Positions 1 through 5,258 of a stretch of 5,592 nucleotides of DNA are shown here, in pieces. Under the pieces are notes generated by a model. The model searched no databases. It saw only the letters and a program-made list of their open reading frames with translations, and was not told the origin of the DNA. Within the stretch, counting starts at the first letter, position 1; the number at the start of each line of letters is the position of its first letter. This DNA comes from Treponema sp. (GTDB taxonomy: Bacteria; Spirochaetota; Spirochaetia; Treponematales; Breznakiellaceae). The translations under genes and the position numbers were made by a program. The DNA is taken from NCBI GenBank assembly GCA_031277045.1, contig JAISLX010000114.1:1-5592 (forward strand), given 5' to 3'.

Positions 1-776
1 CCTTCGATTAAGGGATGGGGGATGCGTACCGCCAGGGCGCCGGTCCGCAGTTCCCCTACCGTCGGGTGGCCGGAACCGAAGCCCCGGATCGCCGCGTAGG
101 CCAGGCCGCTGATGTACCCCGTGTCCGCCCTGGCCAGGGTTTGCAGCCGGGCGGAGCGCGGCGCGGGGAACCGGAGGGGATTTTCGGTTATGTCCCAGGG
201 ATCAAGATCCCAGGGATCTTGATCCCGATGTTCCCCGTTATCTTTGCCGCCGCCAGTAAGCCCTTCCCGTTTCAGTTCTTCCGAAACCCTGGGAGCGCGG
301 ATGGCCCCCAAGCCGCCGGTCCCGACGGAAGGGCCGGTTCCGTCAGCGCCGCCGACTGTTCCGGTATTGCCGGATTCCATGAGGGCAAAATCGAGGAGCC
401 GGTGGGTATAGTCGTAGGTAGCGCCCAAGAACTGGCCGCCTGGGATATCCTTAAAGGCGGCGGATATGCGCCGGTGGATCGCCATGTCCGCGCCGTCCAG
501 GGGGAGGCTGAGATAGGATCGGGAGAGGGTTGAACGGTAGGCCCGGAGCAGAAAAACCGCTTCCTCTGGCGATCCTTCGGATTGTTTAAGGGCCAGGGCC
601 GCGTAAGCGGGGGCGTAAAACCCGGCCTCCCCCATGATCCGGTCGATGAGGAGGCTCATCCGTTTTTCCAGGGCTTCGATCTCCACATCACAGGAACCGG
701 CGGCCCGGTATGCTTCCAGCAGCTTGACCGCCTCGGCCGCCGCCTCCTGGCCGCCCTTTACCGCTACATAGGCCAT
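1..776 (-). CDS. phnI: PhnI, C-P lyase core subunit (partial, C-terminus beyond left edge)
   Basis: PhnI is a subunit of the cytoplasmic PhnGHIJ core complex. With PhnG, PhnH and PhnL it attaches phosphonates to the ribose of ATP, displacing adenine, before PhnJ cleaves the C-P bond. I translated the minus strand from ATG 776: 258 residues with no stop to position 1. It begins MAYVAVKGG, the family's usual N-terminus. Residues about 85-131 carry the signature blocks RRISAAFKDIPGGQ and TYDYTHRLLDF, and about 197-225 hold PLRFPAPRSARLQTLARADTGY. The family is about 350-370 residues, so roughly 100 are missing. GGAG five bases before the ATG supports the start. The gene overlaps the 3' end of phnH by 13 bp, implying translational coupling. 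Residues about 136-196 form a Gly-rich then acidic linker, longer than I recall for E. coli PhnI, and contain a duplicated PWD motif coded by a 29-bp palindrome. Confidence 0.95.
   Translation of the reverse strand, partial: MAYVAVKGGQEAAAEAVKLLEAYRAAGSCDVEIEALEKRMSLLIDRIMGEAGFYAPAYAALALKQSEGSPEEAVFLLRAYRSTLSRSYLSLPLDGADMAIHRRISAAFKDIPGGQFLGATYDYTHRLLDFALMESGNTGTVGGADGTGPSVGTGGLGAIRAPRVSEELKREGLTGGGKDNGEHRDQDPWDLDPWDITENPLRFPAPRSARLQTLARADTGYISGLAYAAIRGFGSGHPTVGELRTGALAVRIPHPLIE
198..226. repeat. Perfect 29-bp palindrome inside phnI
   Basis: The left arm GGGATCAAGATCCC (198-211), a single central A at 212 and the right arm 213-226 are perfectly complementary over 14 bp. An 11-bp direct repeat TCCCAGGGATC (193-203 and 208-218, period 15 bp) overlaps it and duplicates the PWD motif in the protein. 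Four GATC sites fall within 25 bp. It lies in the linker region of PhnI, where sequence constraint is low. It would form a strong hairpin in the phn mRNA. Confidence 0.9.
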
Positions 777-1408
777 AGTATCTCCGTCTTCCGGGTAAGG
801 GCCAAAAGGGAACCGTCCTTCCGGAGGAAGATCAATTCCACCCCGCGGGGGTATTCAAAGCCCTGCTCATCCCTGGCCCGGTGCCAGGCCGCCTCCGCCG
901 GGAGCAGATCGATCCGCCGCCCTTCGGGGGGAATGCCCGGCCCCCGGAGAGAAACCGGCCCGTTCACCGGTTCCCCGGCATCTTTTCCGGCGTAGCGTTC
1001 TCCGGCGGCGATAAACAACAGGGCCGAATCGTGGGGATACATGTAGGTTCCCTGTTTAACCGTGGAAAGAATCCGGGCCGCCTCAACCGCCGCGGATTCG
1101 GAAGGCCCTTCATCCAACGAAGGCAAAAAAACAAAATCCGCCTTCTCCAGGGGAACCTGGGGAGCGCCTGAGAGGAACCGCATCTCCTCCCCGGTCTGCC
1201 GGTCCCCGTCCCAGAAAAACCCGGTCTCCGCGTCCAGCAGAGTCAGCGCCGGAGCAAGCCATCGCCCCTGGGCGGCGAACTGTTCTTCCAGGGGCCGGAG
1301 GTTCAATATTCTGCCGGGATTGGCCAGGGCTTCCAGCAGGATACGGAAAACTTCCTGGGCGCCGTGAACCGTGTCAAAGGTATGTTTATGCTTCAGTGTT
1401 TCTGTCAT
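764..1408 (-). CDS. phnH: PhnH, C-P lyase core subunit
   Basis: A complete 214-residue PhnH, within the family's usual 190-215. PhnH resembles PLP-dependent transferases in fold but lacks the cofactor-binding residues. It binds PhnG/PhnI/PhnJ and is needed for ribose-phosphonate formation. Visible family features are the N-terminal block FDTVHGAQEVFRILLEALANPG (about residues 11-32), the central hydrophobic stretch KADFVFLPSL (about 89-98), and the C-terminal run SLRGPGIPP followed by RRIDL and GVELIFL (about 153-195). It is the first gene of the phn run on this strand and phnI starts inside its last codons. No phnG lies upstream; instead there is a 151-bp divergent spacer. No clear Shine-Dalgarno precedes ATG 1408. 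MTETLKHKHTFD is a reasonable N-terminus, but a slightly different start cannot be excluded. Identity is confident from the conserved blocks and from phnI next door. Confidence 0.93.
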   Translation of the reverse strand: MTETLKHKHTFDTVHGAQEVFRILLEALANPGRILNLRPLEEQFAAQGRWLAPALTLLDAETGFFWDGDRQTGEEMRFLSGAPQVPLEKADFVFLPSLDEGPSESAAVEAARILSTVKQGTYMYPHDSALLFIAAGERYAGKDAGEPVNGPVSLRGPGIPPEGRRIDLLPAEAAWHRARDEQGFEYPRGVELIFLRKDGSLLALTRKTEILWPM

Positions 1409-1452
1409 AATTTTTGTTCATTTTCGTCCAGGGATGTTTAAATTTCGTGAAT

Positions 1453-1458
1453 ATTATG
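1453..1458 (-). promoter_or_regulatory. Possible -10 box for phnH-phnI
   Basis: Read on the minus strand this is CATAAT, five of six bases of the sigma-70 -10 consensus. It would place transcription start about 38 bases before the phnH ATG. The hexamer 17 bp upstream (CTGCCC) is a poor -35, so the assignment is weak. The surrounding minus-strand sequence is T-rich, and I could not make a convincing Pho box from it. Confidence 0.3.
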
Positions 1459-1499
1459 TGAAAAAACAGGTAAAAGGGCAGGGACTTTAGCCTCTCCCT

Positions 1500-1528
1500 T
1501 TGCATGGCTTTCCGGTATTCTCTACACT
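1500..1528 (+). promoter_or_regulatory. Sigma-70-type promoter for the CsgG-like/DUF1566 gene
   Basis: TTGCAT (1500-1505) and TACACT (1523-1528) are separated by exactly 17 bp. Transcription would start near 1535, about 25 bases before the ATG at 1560. The -35 box coincides with the TTG that opens the longest reading frame, which argues that the frame's first 20 codons are untranslated. Confidence 0.6.
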
Positions 1529-1546
1529 GTTTTCATGGATAACAAT

Positions 1547-1551
1547 GGAGG
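1547..1551 (+). promoter_or_regulatory. Ribosome binding site deciding the start at 1560
   Basis: GGAGG with an 8-base spacer to ATG 1560. In-frame upstream candidates at TTG 1500 and ATG 1545 lack such a site; the one at 1545 overlaps this sequence itself. Confidence 0.8.
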
Positions 1552-1559
1552 TTATTTGT

Positions 1560-2567
1560 ATGGAAAAATATCAAATTTCACTCATTGGCATTTTTGTTAT
1601 TATATTCTCCCCTGTAGCGATACCGGTATCGATGGCCGTAAGAAGTTGTACCGCCGTGAAACCTGTGGTGGCCGTCGCGCCCTTTGAGGCCAGGGAGAGA
1701 CTTCCTCAGGCGGACGCGGACGCGGTAACGGAAGTCTACAGCCTCAGACTTTCCGGCGAAAAGGTGCGGGCCATAACACGGGACAGCCTGGACAAGGCTA
1801 TCCGGGAACAGGGCTTCCGGGAGGGGGACTGGTCCGACGACGCCAAGGCCGCCGCGCTGGGTGAGGCGCTGAACGCGGACTGGATCGTCCGTGGAACCGT
1901 GCAAAATCCGGGGGATACCATCATCATAACCATAACGATCCTGAATGTCAAAAACCTTCAGGTGATAAACGGCAGGCCTCTGCGGGTCGCCAGCATGAAC
2001 GAAGTTTCCGAAAGGATGGACGGCCTCATAGTCTGGACCGTCCATACTCTGAGGGAGGGAGGGCGCAAGGCCCCGGATGGGGAATACAGGGTGGGCGATT
2101 TCGGGCCCGCCGGCGGCTGGATATTCTACGACAAAGGCAAGGTAACGGACGGCTGGCGGTATCTGGAAGCGGCGCCCGTTGAAGCCGAGTTTTGGGCAGA
2201 ATGGGGGGTTTTTGGAATCAGCATAGGTGGAACAAAGAGCGACATCGGGACGGGCAGGCGGAACACGGAGTTGATTGTGGAATTTTTGCGGCGGACCGGG
2301 GAAAGCGGCAGGGCGGCGCAGCTTTGTGACGAGCTTGTGTTTGGGGGCCATGACGACTGGTTTCTGCCCAGCGACAAAGAACTGGAGAAAATACGCTACA
2401 GCATTGTCAGCGATCTGGGGGAATTCTCCGATACCAACTATTGGTCTTCATCAGAGTCCGACAGTACTTCCGCGCGGACTTATGATTTCGGTTATACCGA
2501 CGATGAGGCATGGGACATTACCGATAAGAATGTTACGTATAATGTTCGGGCTGTCCGGGCTTTTTAA
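1560..2567 (+). CDS. Exported CsgG/TolB-N-like protein with C-terminal DUF1566 domain
   Basis: A 335-residue protein. Residues 6-27 are a hydrophobic segment (signal peptide or anchor) after a weak basic start. Cys30 in VRSC is a poor lipobox, so a lipoprotein is possible but not supported. Residues about 34-140 follow the CsgG/TolB-N/LpoB-like alternating pattern: VVAVAPF strand, ITRDSLDKAIREQGF helix, then ALNADWIVRGTV. Residues about 175-335 are a DUF1566 domain with its hallmarks EYRVGDFGPAGGWIFYDKG, GWRYLEAAP, RNTELIV, DDWFLPSDKELEKI, YWSSSES and the terminal VRAVRAF. DUF1566 belongs to a lectin-like/FGE-like group often found on surface proteins. The architecture suggests a periplasmic or surface protein; ligand and role are unknown. 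It is monocistronic: its own promoter, then a convergent neighbour. The start at 1560 rests on the RBS and promoter. Domain assignment is confident for DUF1566 and moderate for the CsgG-like part. Confidence 0.85.
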   Translation: MEKYQISLIGIFVIIFSPVAIPVSMAVRSCTAVKPVVAVAPFEARERLPQADADAVTEVYSLRLSGEKVRAITRDSLDKAIREQGFREGDWSDDAKAAALGEALNADWIVRGTVQNPGDTIIITITILNVKNLQVINGRPLRVASMNEVSERMDGLIVWTVHTLREGGRKAPDGEYRVGDFGPAGGWIFYDKGKVTDGWRYLEAAPVEAEFWAEWGVFGISIGGTKSDIGTGRRNTELIVEFLRRTGESGRAAQLCDELVFGGHDDWFLPSDKELEKIRYSIVSDLGEFSDTNYWSSSESDSTSARTYDFGYTDDEAWDITDKNVTYNVRAVRAF

Positions 2568-2591
2568 CAATTTCAACAGTAACGAGGCTTT

Positions 2592-2612
2592 CCCAAAACT
2601 TCAGTTTTTGGG
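2592..2612 (+). terminator. Hairpin 24 bases after the DUF1566 gene (weak terminator candidate)
   Basis: CCCAAAA (2592-2598) pairs with TTTTGGG (2606-2612) around a 7-base loop. No T-tract follows, so it is at best a weak intrinsic terminator or an mRNA 3'-end stabiliser. Confidence 0.3.
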
Positions 2613-2660
2613 ATTGGCTCTAGCAATAGAAAATGGGTACCGGCCACTATATGTGTTTAC

Positions 2661-2680
2661 CGCGGCAATGCCCGCGTTTT
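2661..2680 (+). terminator. GC-rich hairpin followed by TTTT, candidate intrinsic terminator
   Basis: CGCGG (2661-2665) pairs with CCGCG (2672-2676) around the loop CAATGC, followed by TTTT (2677-2680). The stem is short, but stem, loop and T-run are in the right order for the transcript of the DUF1566 gene, which stopped about 94 bases earlier. Confidence 0.4.
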
Positions 2681-2705
2681 ACAGCAACGGCCCTCTCTCA
2701 CAGGC

Positions 2706-2808
2706 GACACCGCGCCCATACACGAATCGCCGGACACCTTTTGCCGGATAGGGGGGCGACGATCCCCTTGCAAAAGGCGTCCGGCGGTATAGACGCGGGC
2801 GCTGTGTC
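2706..2808. repeat. 103-bp nested imperfect palindrome between convergent genes
   Basis: The outer arms are GACACCGCGCCC (2706-2717) against 2797-2808, 12 bp with one mismatch. The inner arms are CGCCGGACACCTTTTGC (2728-2744) against 2770-2786, 17 bp with one mismatch. Both pairs share the centre 2757, with symmetric 10/10-base unpaired stretches between them. AGGGG (2750-2754) and CCCCT (2764-2768) can close the apex with slight asymmetry. The right outer arm ends in the cdd stop codon. No T-tract or target-site duplication flanks it. The likely role is a bidirectional transcription end or mRNA-stabilising structure; a REP/REPIN- or MITE-like element is the alternative. The 2568-2806 spacer holds no gene that I can support. 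Confidence 0.75.
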
Positions 2809-3205
2809 ATTTGGCAAGATCGTGGAGAGAGTCAAAGGGATAGAGTTCTCCCATGGTGGTGTCCACCCGTTCGGGGCCGGAGCCCCCGAAACGGACCCGC
2901 GCGCCGGGCGCCATAAACTCGCTTAACACCTGCCTGCAGGCCCCGCAGGGACCTACCGGTTCCACGGAATCGGGGGTAAAAATGGCGGCCGCGATAAAAC
3001 GGCGTTCCCCCCGGCTGATTCCGTTAACCGCCGCCGTTCTTTCGGCGCAGATCGTAAGGCCGAACGAACGGTTTTCCACGTTACATCCGGTATACACATC
3101 GCCGTTTTCCCCCAAAAGAGCCGCCCCTACCCTGAAATGGGAATAGGGAGCATAGGCCGCGCCGGCTGCCTGCCGCGCGGCGTGAAAAAGTTCATCCATA
3201 TTCAT
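2807..3205 (-). CDS. cdd: Cytidine deaminase
   Basis: Hydrolytic deamination of cytidine and deoxycytidine to uridine and deoxyuridine in cytosolic pyrimidine salvage. The 132-residue length fits the small homotetrameric class with one zinc per subunit. The zinc and catalytic motif TICAERTAAV gives Cys53 and the proton-shuttling Glu55; PCGACRQVL gives Cys87 and Cys90. Substrate-binding residues Phe24, Asn42 and Glu44 lie in SHFRVGAAL and GCNVEN. All expected residues are present, so it should be active. Two in-frame ATGs compete: 3205 (MNMDELF) and 3199 (MDELF). A weak GAAG stretch lies 2 bases from the first and 8 from the second, so the shorter start is equally plausible. It is divergent from the operon starting at 3278 and convergent with the DUF1566 gene; neither neighbour has an obvious link to pyrimidine metabolism. 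Confidence 0.96.
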   Translation of the reverse strand: MNMDELFHAARQAAGAAYAPYSHFRVGAALLGENGDVYTGCNVENRSFGLTICAERTAAVNGISRGERRFIAAAIFTPDSVEPVGPCGACRQVLSEFMAPGARVRFGGSGPERVDTTMGELYPFDSLHDLAK

Positions 3206-3219
3206 AGCTTCACACTCAA

Positions 3220-3247
3220 TTGACTTATACGTTTTTTTCAGTATAGT
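3220..3247 (+). promoter_or_regulatory. Sigma-70-type promoter of the propeller/LytM-like/methyltransferase operon
   Basis: TTGACT (3220-3225), a 16-bp spacer, and TATAGT (3242-3247); each box matches five of six consensus bases. Transcription would begin near 3254, downstream of the ATG at 3248, so that ATG is unlikely to be the start. Confidence 0.7.
3224..3229 (-). promoter_or_regulatory. Possible -10 box for cdd, overlapping the divergent promoter
   Basis: The minus strand reads TATAAG, five of six -10 consensus bases, placing the start near 3217, about 12 bases before cdd. No good -35 is found; TAAACA lies 19 bp upstream. The box overlaps the last two bases of the opposing -35 and extends into the spacer of the plus-strand promoter at 3220-3247. 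Confidence 0.35.
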
Positions 3248-3266
3248 ATGTTTATCAGTAAAAAAC

Positions 3267-3272
3267 AGGGGG
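3267..3272 (+). promoter_or_regulatory. Ribosome binding site deciding the GTG start at 3278
   Basis: AGGGGG with a 5-base spacer to GTG 3278. The in-frame ATG at 3248 has no Shine-Dalgarno and would lie upstream of the predicted transcription start. Confidence 0.65.
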
Positions 3273-3277
3273 CTGGA

Positions 3278-4375
3278 GTGGCCAAAGAAAAAAAAGTTTT
3301 CTTTTTCTCCGCCGGGGTGGTTGTTTTTCTGCTCTATATACTTGTCGCGGCTCAGCCGGTTCCGCCCGAAACGGTTCTGGTAAACAATTGGCTTAAAGAT
3401 TTAGAGTCCGATTTCAACAGTGAGGAAGAAGAGAACGATAGGCCGGGCGGATCGTTTGTTATCCCCTTCACGCTGGGCGGCCGTTTCGGATACGCCGACG
3501 CCGGCGGCGGGCTTATCCTGAACAAGGTCAGGGACAAGTACATTTCCATTTCCGAAAAATACTGGTCCGAATACGATCCGGCGCCGGAAGAGATTGTCAT
3601 TCAAAAAACGGCCGGGGACGGGGAAATCAGAATAAACCCCGCCAAAGGATACCCGGTATTCCTTGACGGCCGTATTTTTATCATCAGCAAAGATCAATGT
3701 TCGCTTTCGGAACTTGACGAAGAGGGACACACCCTCTGGAGCTACGATTTTGAGGCGCCGCTTACCTCTTTCGACGCCGCGGGCGGATACGTCCTGGCGG
3801 GCACCCTCGACGGCATGGTGGAACTGCTGAACAGCGACGGCAAAACGGTTTTCCCCTCGTATGCCCCCGCCGCCCGGATAACGGTCATCCTTGGCTGCCG
3901 CATTTCCTCCGACGGTTCAAAGCTTGCCCTGGTGGCCGGTATCGATCAGCAGCGCTTTATCTTTCTGGAACGTTACGGGGACAGCGATTACCGGGTAACG
4001 TATCACGAATTCCTTAAAGGTCAGGCGTTCAGGCGGGAAGTGCACATGGCCTTTATCAACAACGATTCAACGGTGGTGTTTGAGCAGGAAGACGGGTTGG
4101 GCATTTTCGACGTAAAAACCAGAACCAGGACAACCCTGCCCCTTGAGGGAACGATACAGGCCCTGGATGATACGGGAGAAGACGGCCTTCTTTTCCTTGT
4201 TACCGCCGCGAAAACCGGCAATGTCCGGAAAAGGCTTATCGTTTTGAGCCTCCCCGGTAAAGTGCTTGTCAATGTTCCGTTTACAAGCGAAAACACTTTT
4301 TTGGCCCGCCGGGGGAAAAAACTTTTTATAGGCGGGGGAATGACCCTGGCGTCGTTCAGCCTGGACAGGATGTAA
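3278..4375 (+). CDS. Membrane-anchored beta-propeller-like protein of unknown function
   Basis: A 365-residue protein from GTG 3278. The N-terminus MAKEKK is followed by a hydrophobic segment (about residues 7-25) and then PVPPE, with no convincing cleavage site. This reads as a signal anchor with the rest outside the cytoplasmic membrane. An acidic stretch EEEEND follows at about 45-50. The body is nearly all short beta strands with repeating turns: GYPVFLDGRIFIISKD, GHTLWSYDFEAPLTSF, GGYVLAGTLDGMVELLNSDGK, CRISSDGSKLALVAG, and DGLGIFDVKTRTRTTLPLEG. These resemble WD40/PQQ-like blades; the LWSYDF and GTLDGMVELLNSDGK repeats are typical. I count about six to seven blades but no strict WD dipeptides. 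It likely acts as a scaffold or sensor. The next gene starts one base after its stop, so the two are probably made together. I do not recognise a named family. Confidence 0.75.
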   Translation: MAKEKKVFFFSAGVVVFLLYILVAAQPVPPETVLVNNWLKDLESDFNSEEEENDRPGGSFVIPFTLGGRFGYADAGGGLILNKVRDKYISISEKYWSEYDPAPEEIVIQKTAGDGEIRINPAKGYPVFLDGRIFIISKDQCSLSELDEEGHTLWSYDFEAPLTSFDAAGGYVLAGTLDGMVELLNSDGKTVFPSYAPAARITVILGCRISSDGSKLALVAGIDQQRFIFLERYGDSDYRVTYHEFLKGQAFRREVHMAFINNDSTVVFEQEDGLGIFDVKTRTRTTLPLEGTIQALDDTGEDGLLFLVTAAKTGNVRKRLIVLSLPGKVLVNVPFTSENTFLARRGKKLFIGGGMTLASFSLDRM

Positions 4376-4376
4376 C

Positions 4377-5258
4377 GTGATTACACTAAAATCGTTTTCA
4401 AGGGTATTTTTCAAGGTTTCGCTGGCCGGCTTGACTTCTTTTTTCGCGTTCGCGCTGGACTGGCCTTCGCGGGACGGAATCCTTGTTTCCAACTTCGGCC
4501 TTAACGAACGGGGAACGGCGGTACAGGAAAATACGTTCCGGGCAAGCGGCCCTTTCTATCCGTCCGATATTGGGGAACTGGTTTTTTATCAGGATTCTTC
4601 CAACAGCGCAAGCCGTTTTCCCTCTCCCCTGGGTTCGTGGAAGGCCCTGGATCACGGGGACAACATCATCGGCATATACAGCCGTTTTGAAGACAGAAAA
4701 GGCGATTCGATCACGACAATCGTTGAAAAGGAAACGATTATCGGCAACTCGGGAAGATCGGGATGGGCCGATGAAGAAGGCTTTTCTTTCGCGTTCTTCG
4801 ACCGGAAGGAACGCCGGTGGATCAATCCGTCCATAGTGATTCCCCTCCTGGAAGACGACCGGCCGCCGGTGATACGCCAGGTGGAACTGCGCGGCGTTTC
4901 CGGCGTTTCGATTAACCCCGCCCAGACAAGAAACATAGCCCAGGGCGCCTATTCGGTGTATGTCGACGCCTACGACACTATTTCCGCTTCCGGCGAAACG
5001 ATCGCCCCCAACCGGATTATCTGCAGCGTCAACGGTTCGGACGCGGAAGAATTGAAATTTGAATTCAGCGTGGCAAAAAACGGCAGGCGCATGGTCTACC
5101 GGAACGGACTTGTCCCCGCCGAACAGGTCTACGCCTCGTGGCCGGGTTACGAAGCCGGAAACGTCCGTTTTTCCCGGGGCCAGGCGACGCTGGTTGTTGA
5201 AGTCAGGGACATTGCCGAAAACAGCCGCAGCGTTACCTACAGGCTTACTGTTGAGTAA
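4377..5258 (+). CDS. Secreted degenerate LytM/M23-like protein, catalytically dead, with C-terminal beta-sandwich
   Basis: A 293-residue protein from GTG 4377, with AGGA six bases upstream and one base after the previous stop. Residues 1-26 are a signal peptide ending FAFA before LDWP. Residues about 33-158 follow the M23 layout: SNFGLNERG where the family has its FG..R block, a GELVFYQ strand, WKALDHGDNIIGIYSRF matching the family's HG..T.YAHL strand pair, IGNSGRSG before the metal motif, and WINPSIVIPLL at the end. The metal motifs are lost: HxxxD is replaced near TFRASGP (53-59), and HLHFE reads GFSFAFF (135-141). It cannot be a normal zinc endopeptidase. Residues about 160-293 look like an Ig-like beta-sandwich (GAYSVYVDAYDTISASGE, then TLVVEVRDIAENS). 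By analogy with EnvC/NlpD it may bind or activate a cell-wall enzyme; that role is inference. Confidence 0.75.
   Translation: MITLKSFSRVFFKVSLAGLTSFFAFALDWPSRDGILVSNFGLNERGTAVQENTFRASGPFYPSDIGELVFYQDSSNSASRFPSPLGSWKALDHGDNIIGIYSRFEDRKGDSITTIVEKETIIGNSGRSGWADEEGFSFAFFDRKERRWINPSIVIPLLEDDRPPVIRQVELRGVSGVSINPAQTRNIAQGAYSVYVDAYDTISASGETIAPNRIICSVNGSDAEELKFEFSVAKNGRRMVYRNGLVPAEQVYASWPGYEAGNVRFSRGQATLVVEVRDIAENSRSVTYRLTVE

Noticed and set aside
15..995. Plus-strand open frames across the phn genes
   Set aside because: They are shadows of phnI and phnH, which are recognisable on the minus strand.
1440..1480. Pho box upstream of phnH
   Set aside because: CTGT followed by TTTTTTCACATAAT has no proper 11-bp-spaced direct repeats, so PhoB control cannot be claimed from sequence.
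1473..1501. AAAGGG...CCCTTT inverted repeat upstream of the DUF1566 promoter
   Set aside because: A six-base arm with a 17-base gap is expected by chance. It touches the -35 box but does not make a convincing operator.
1618..1631. Perfect 14-bp palindrome CGATACCGGTATCG in the signal-peptide codons
   Set aside because: A seven-base half-site is near the chance expectation for a window of this size, and no second copy was noticed.
1578..2351. A minus-strand open frame of 257 codons opposite the DUF1566 gene
   Set aside because: The plus frame carries clear DUF1566 motifs, a promoter and an RBS; the antisense frame has none.
2420..2806. Diversity-generating retroelement: variable C-terminus of the DUF1566 gene with a template copy downstream
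   Set aside because: No near-repeat of the 3' coding segment, no reverse transcriptase and no GC-rich short-loop hairpin of the known type is present in the window. It would need a search of the flanks.
2568..2806. Integron attC-like recombination site in the intergenic palindrome
   Set aside because: The outer arms lack the GTTRRRY/RYYYAAC core pair, so the fold alone is not enough.
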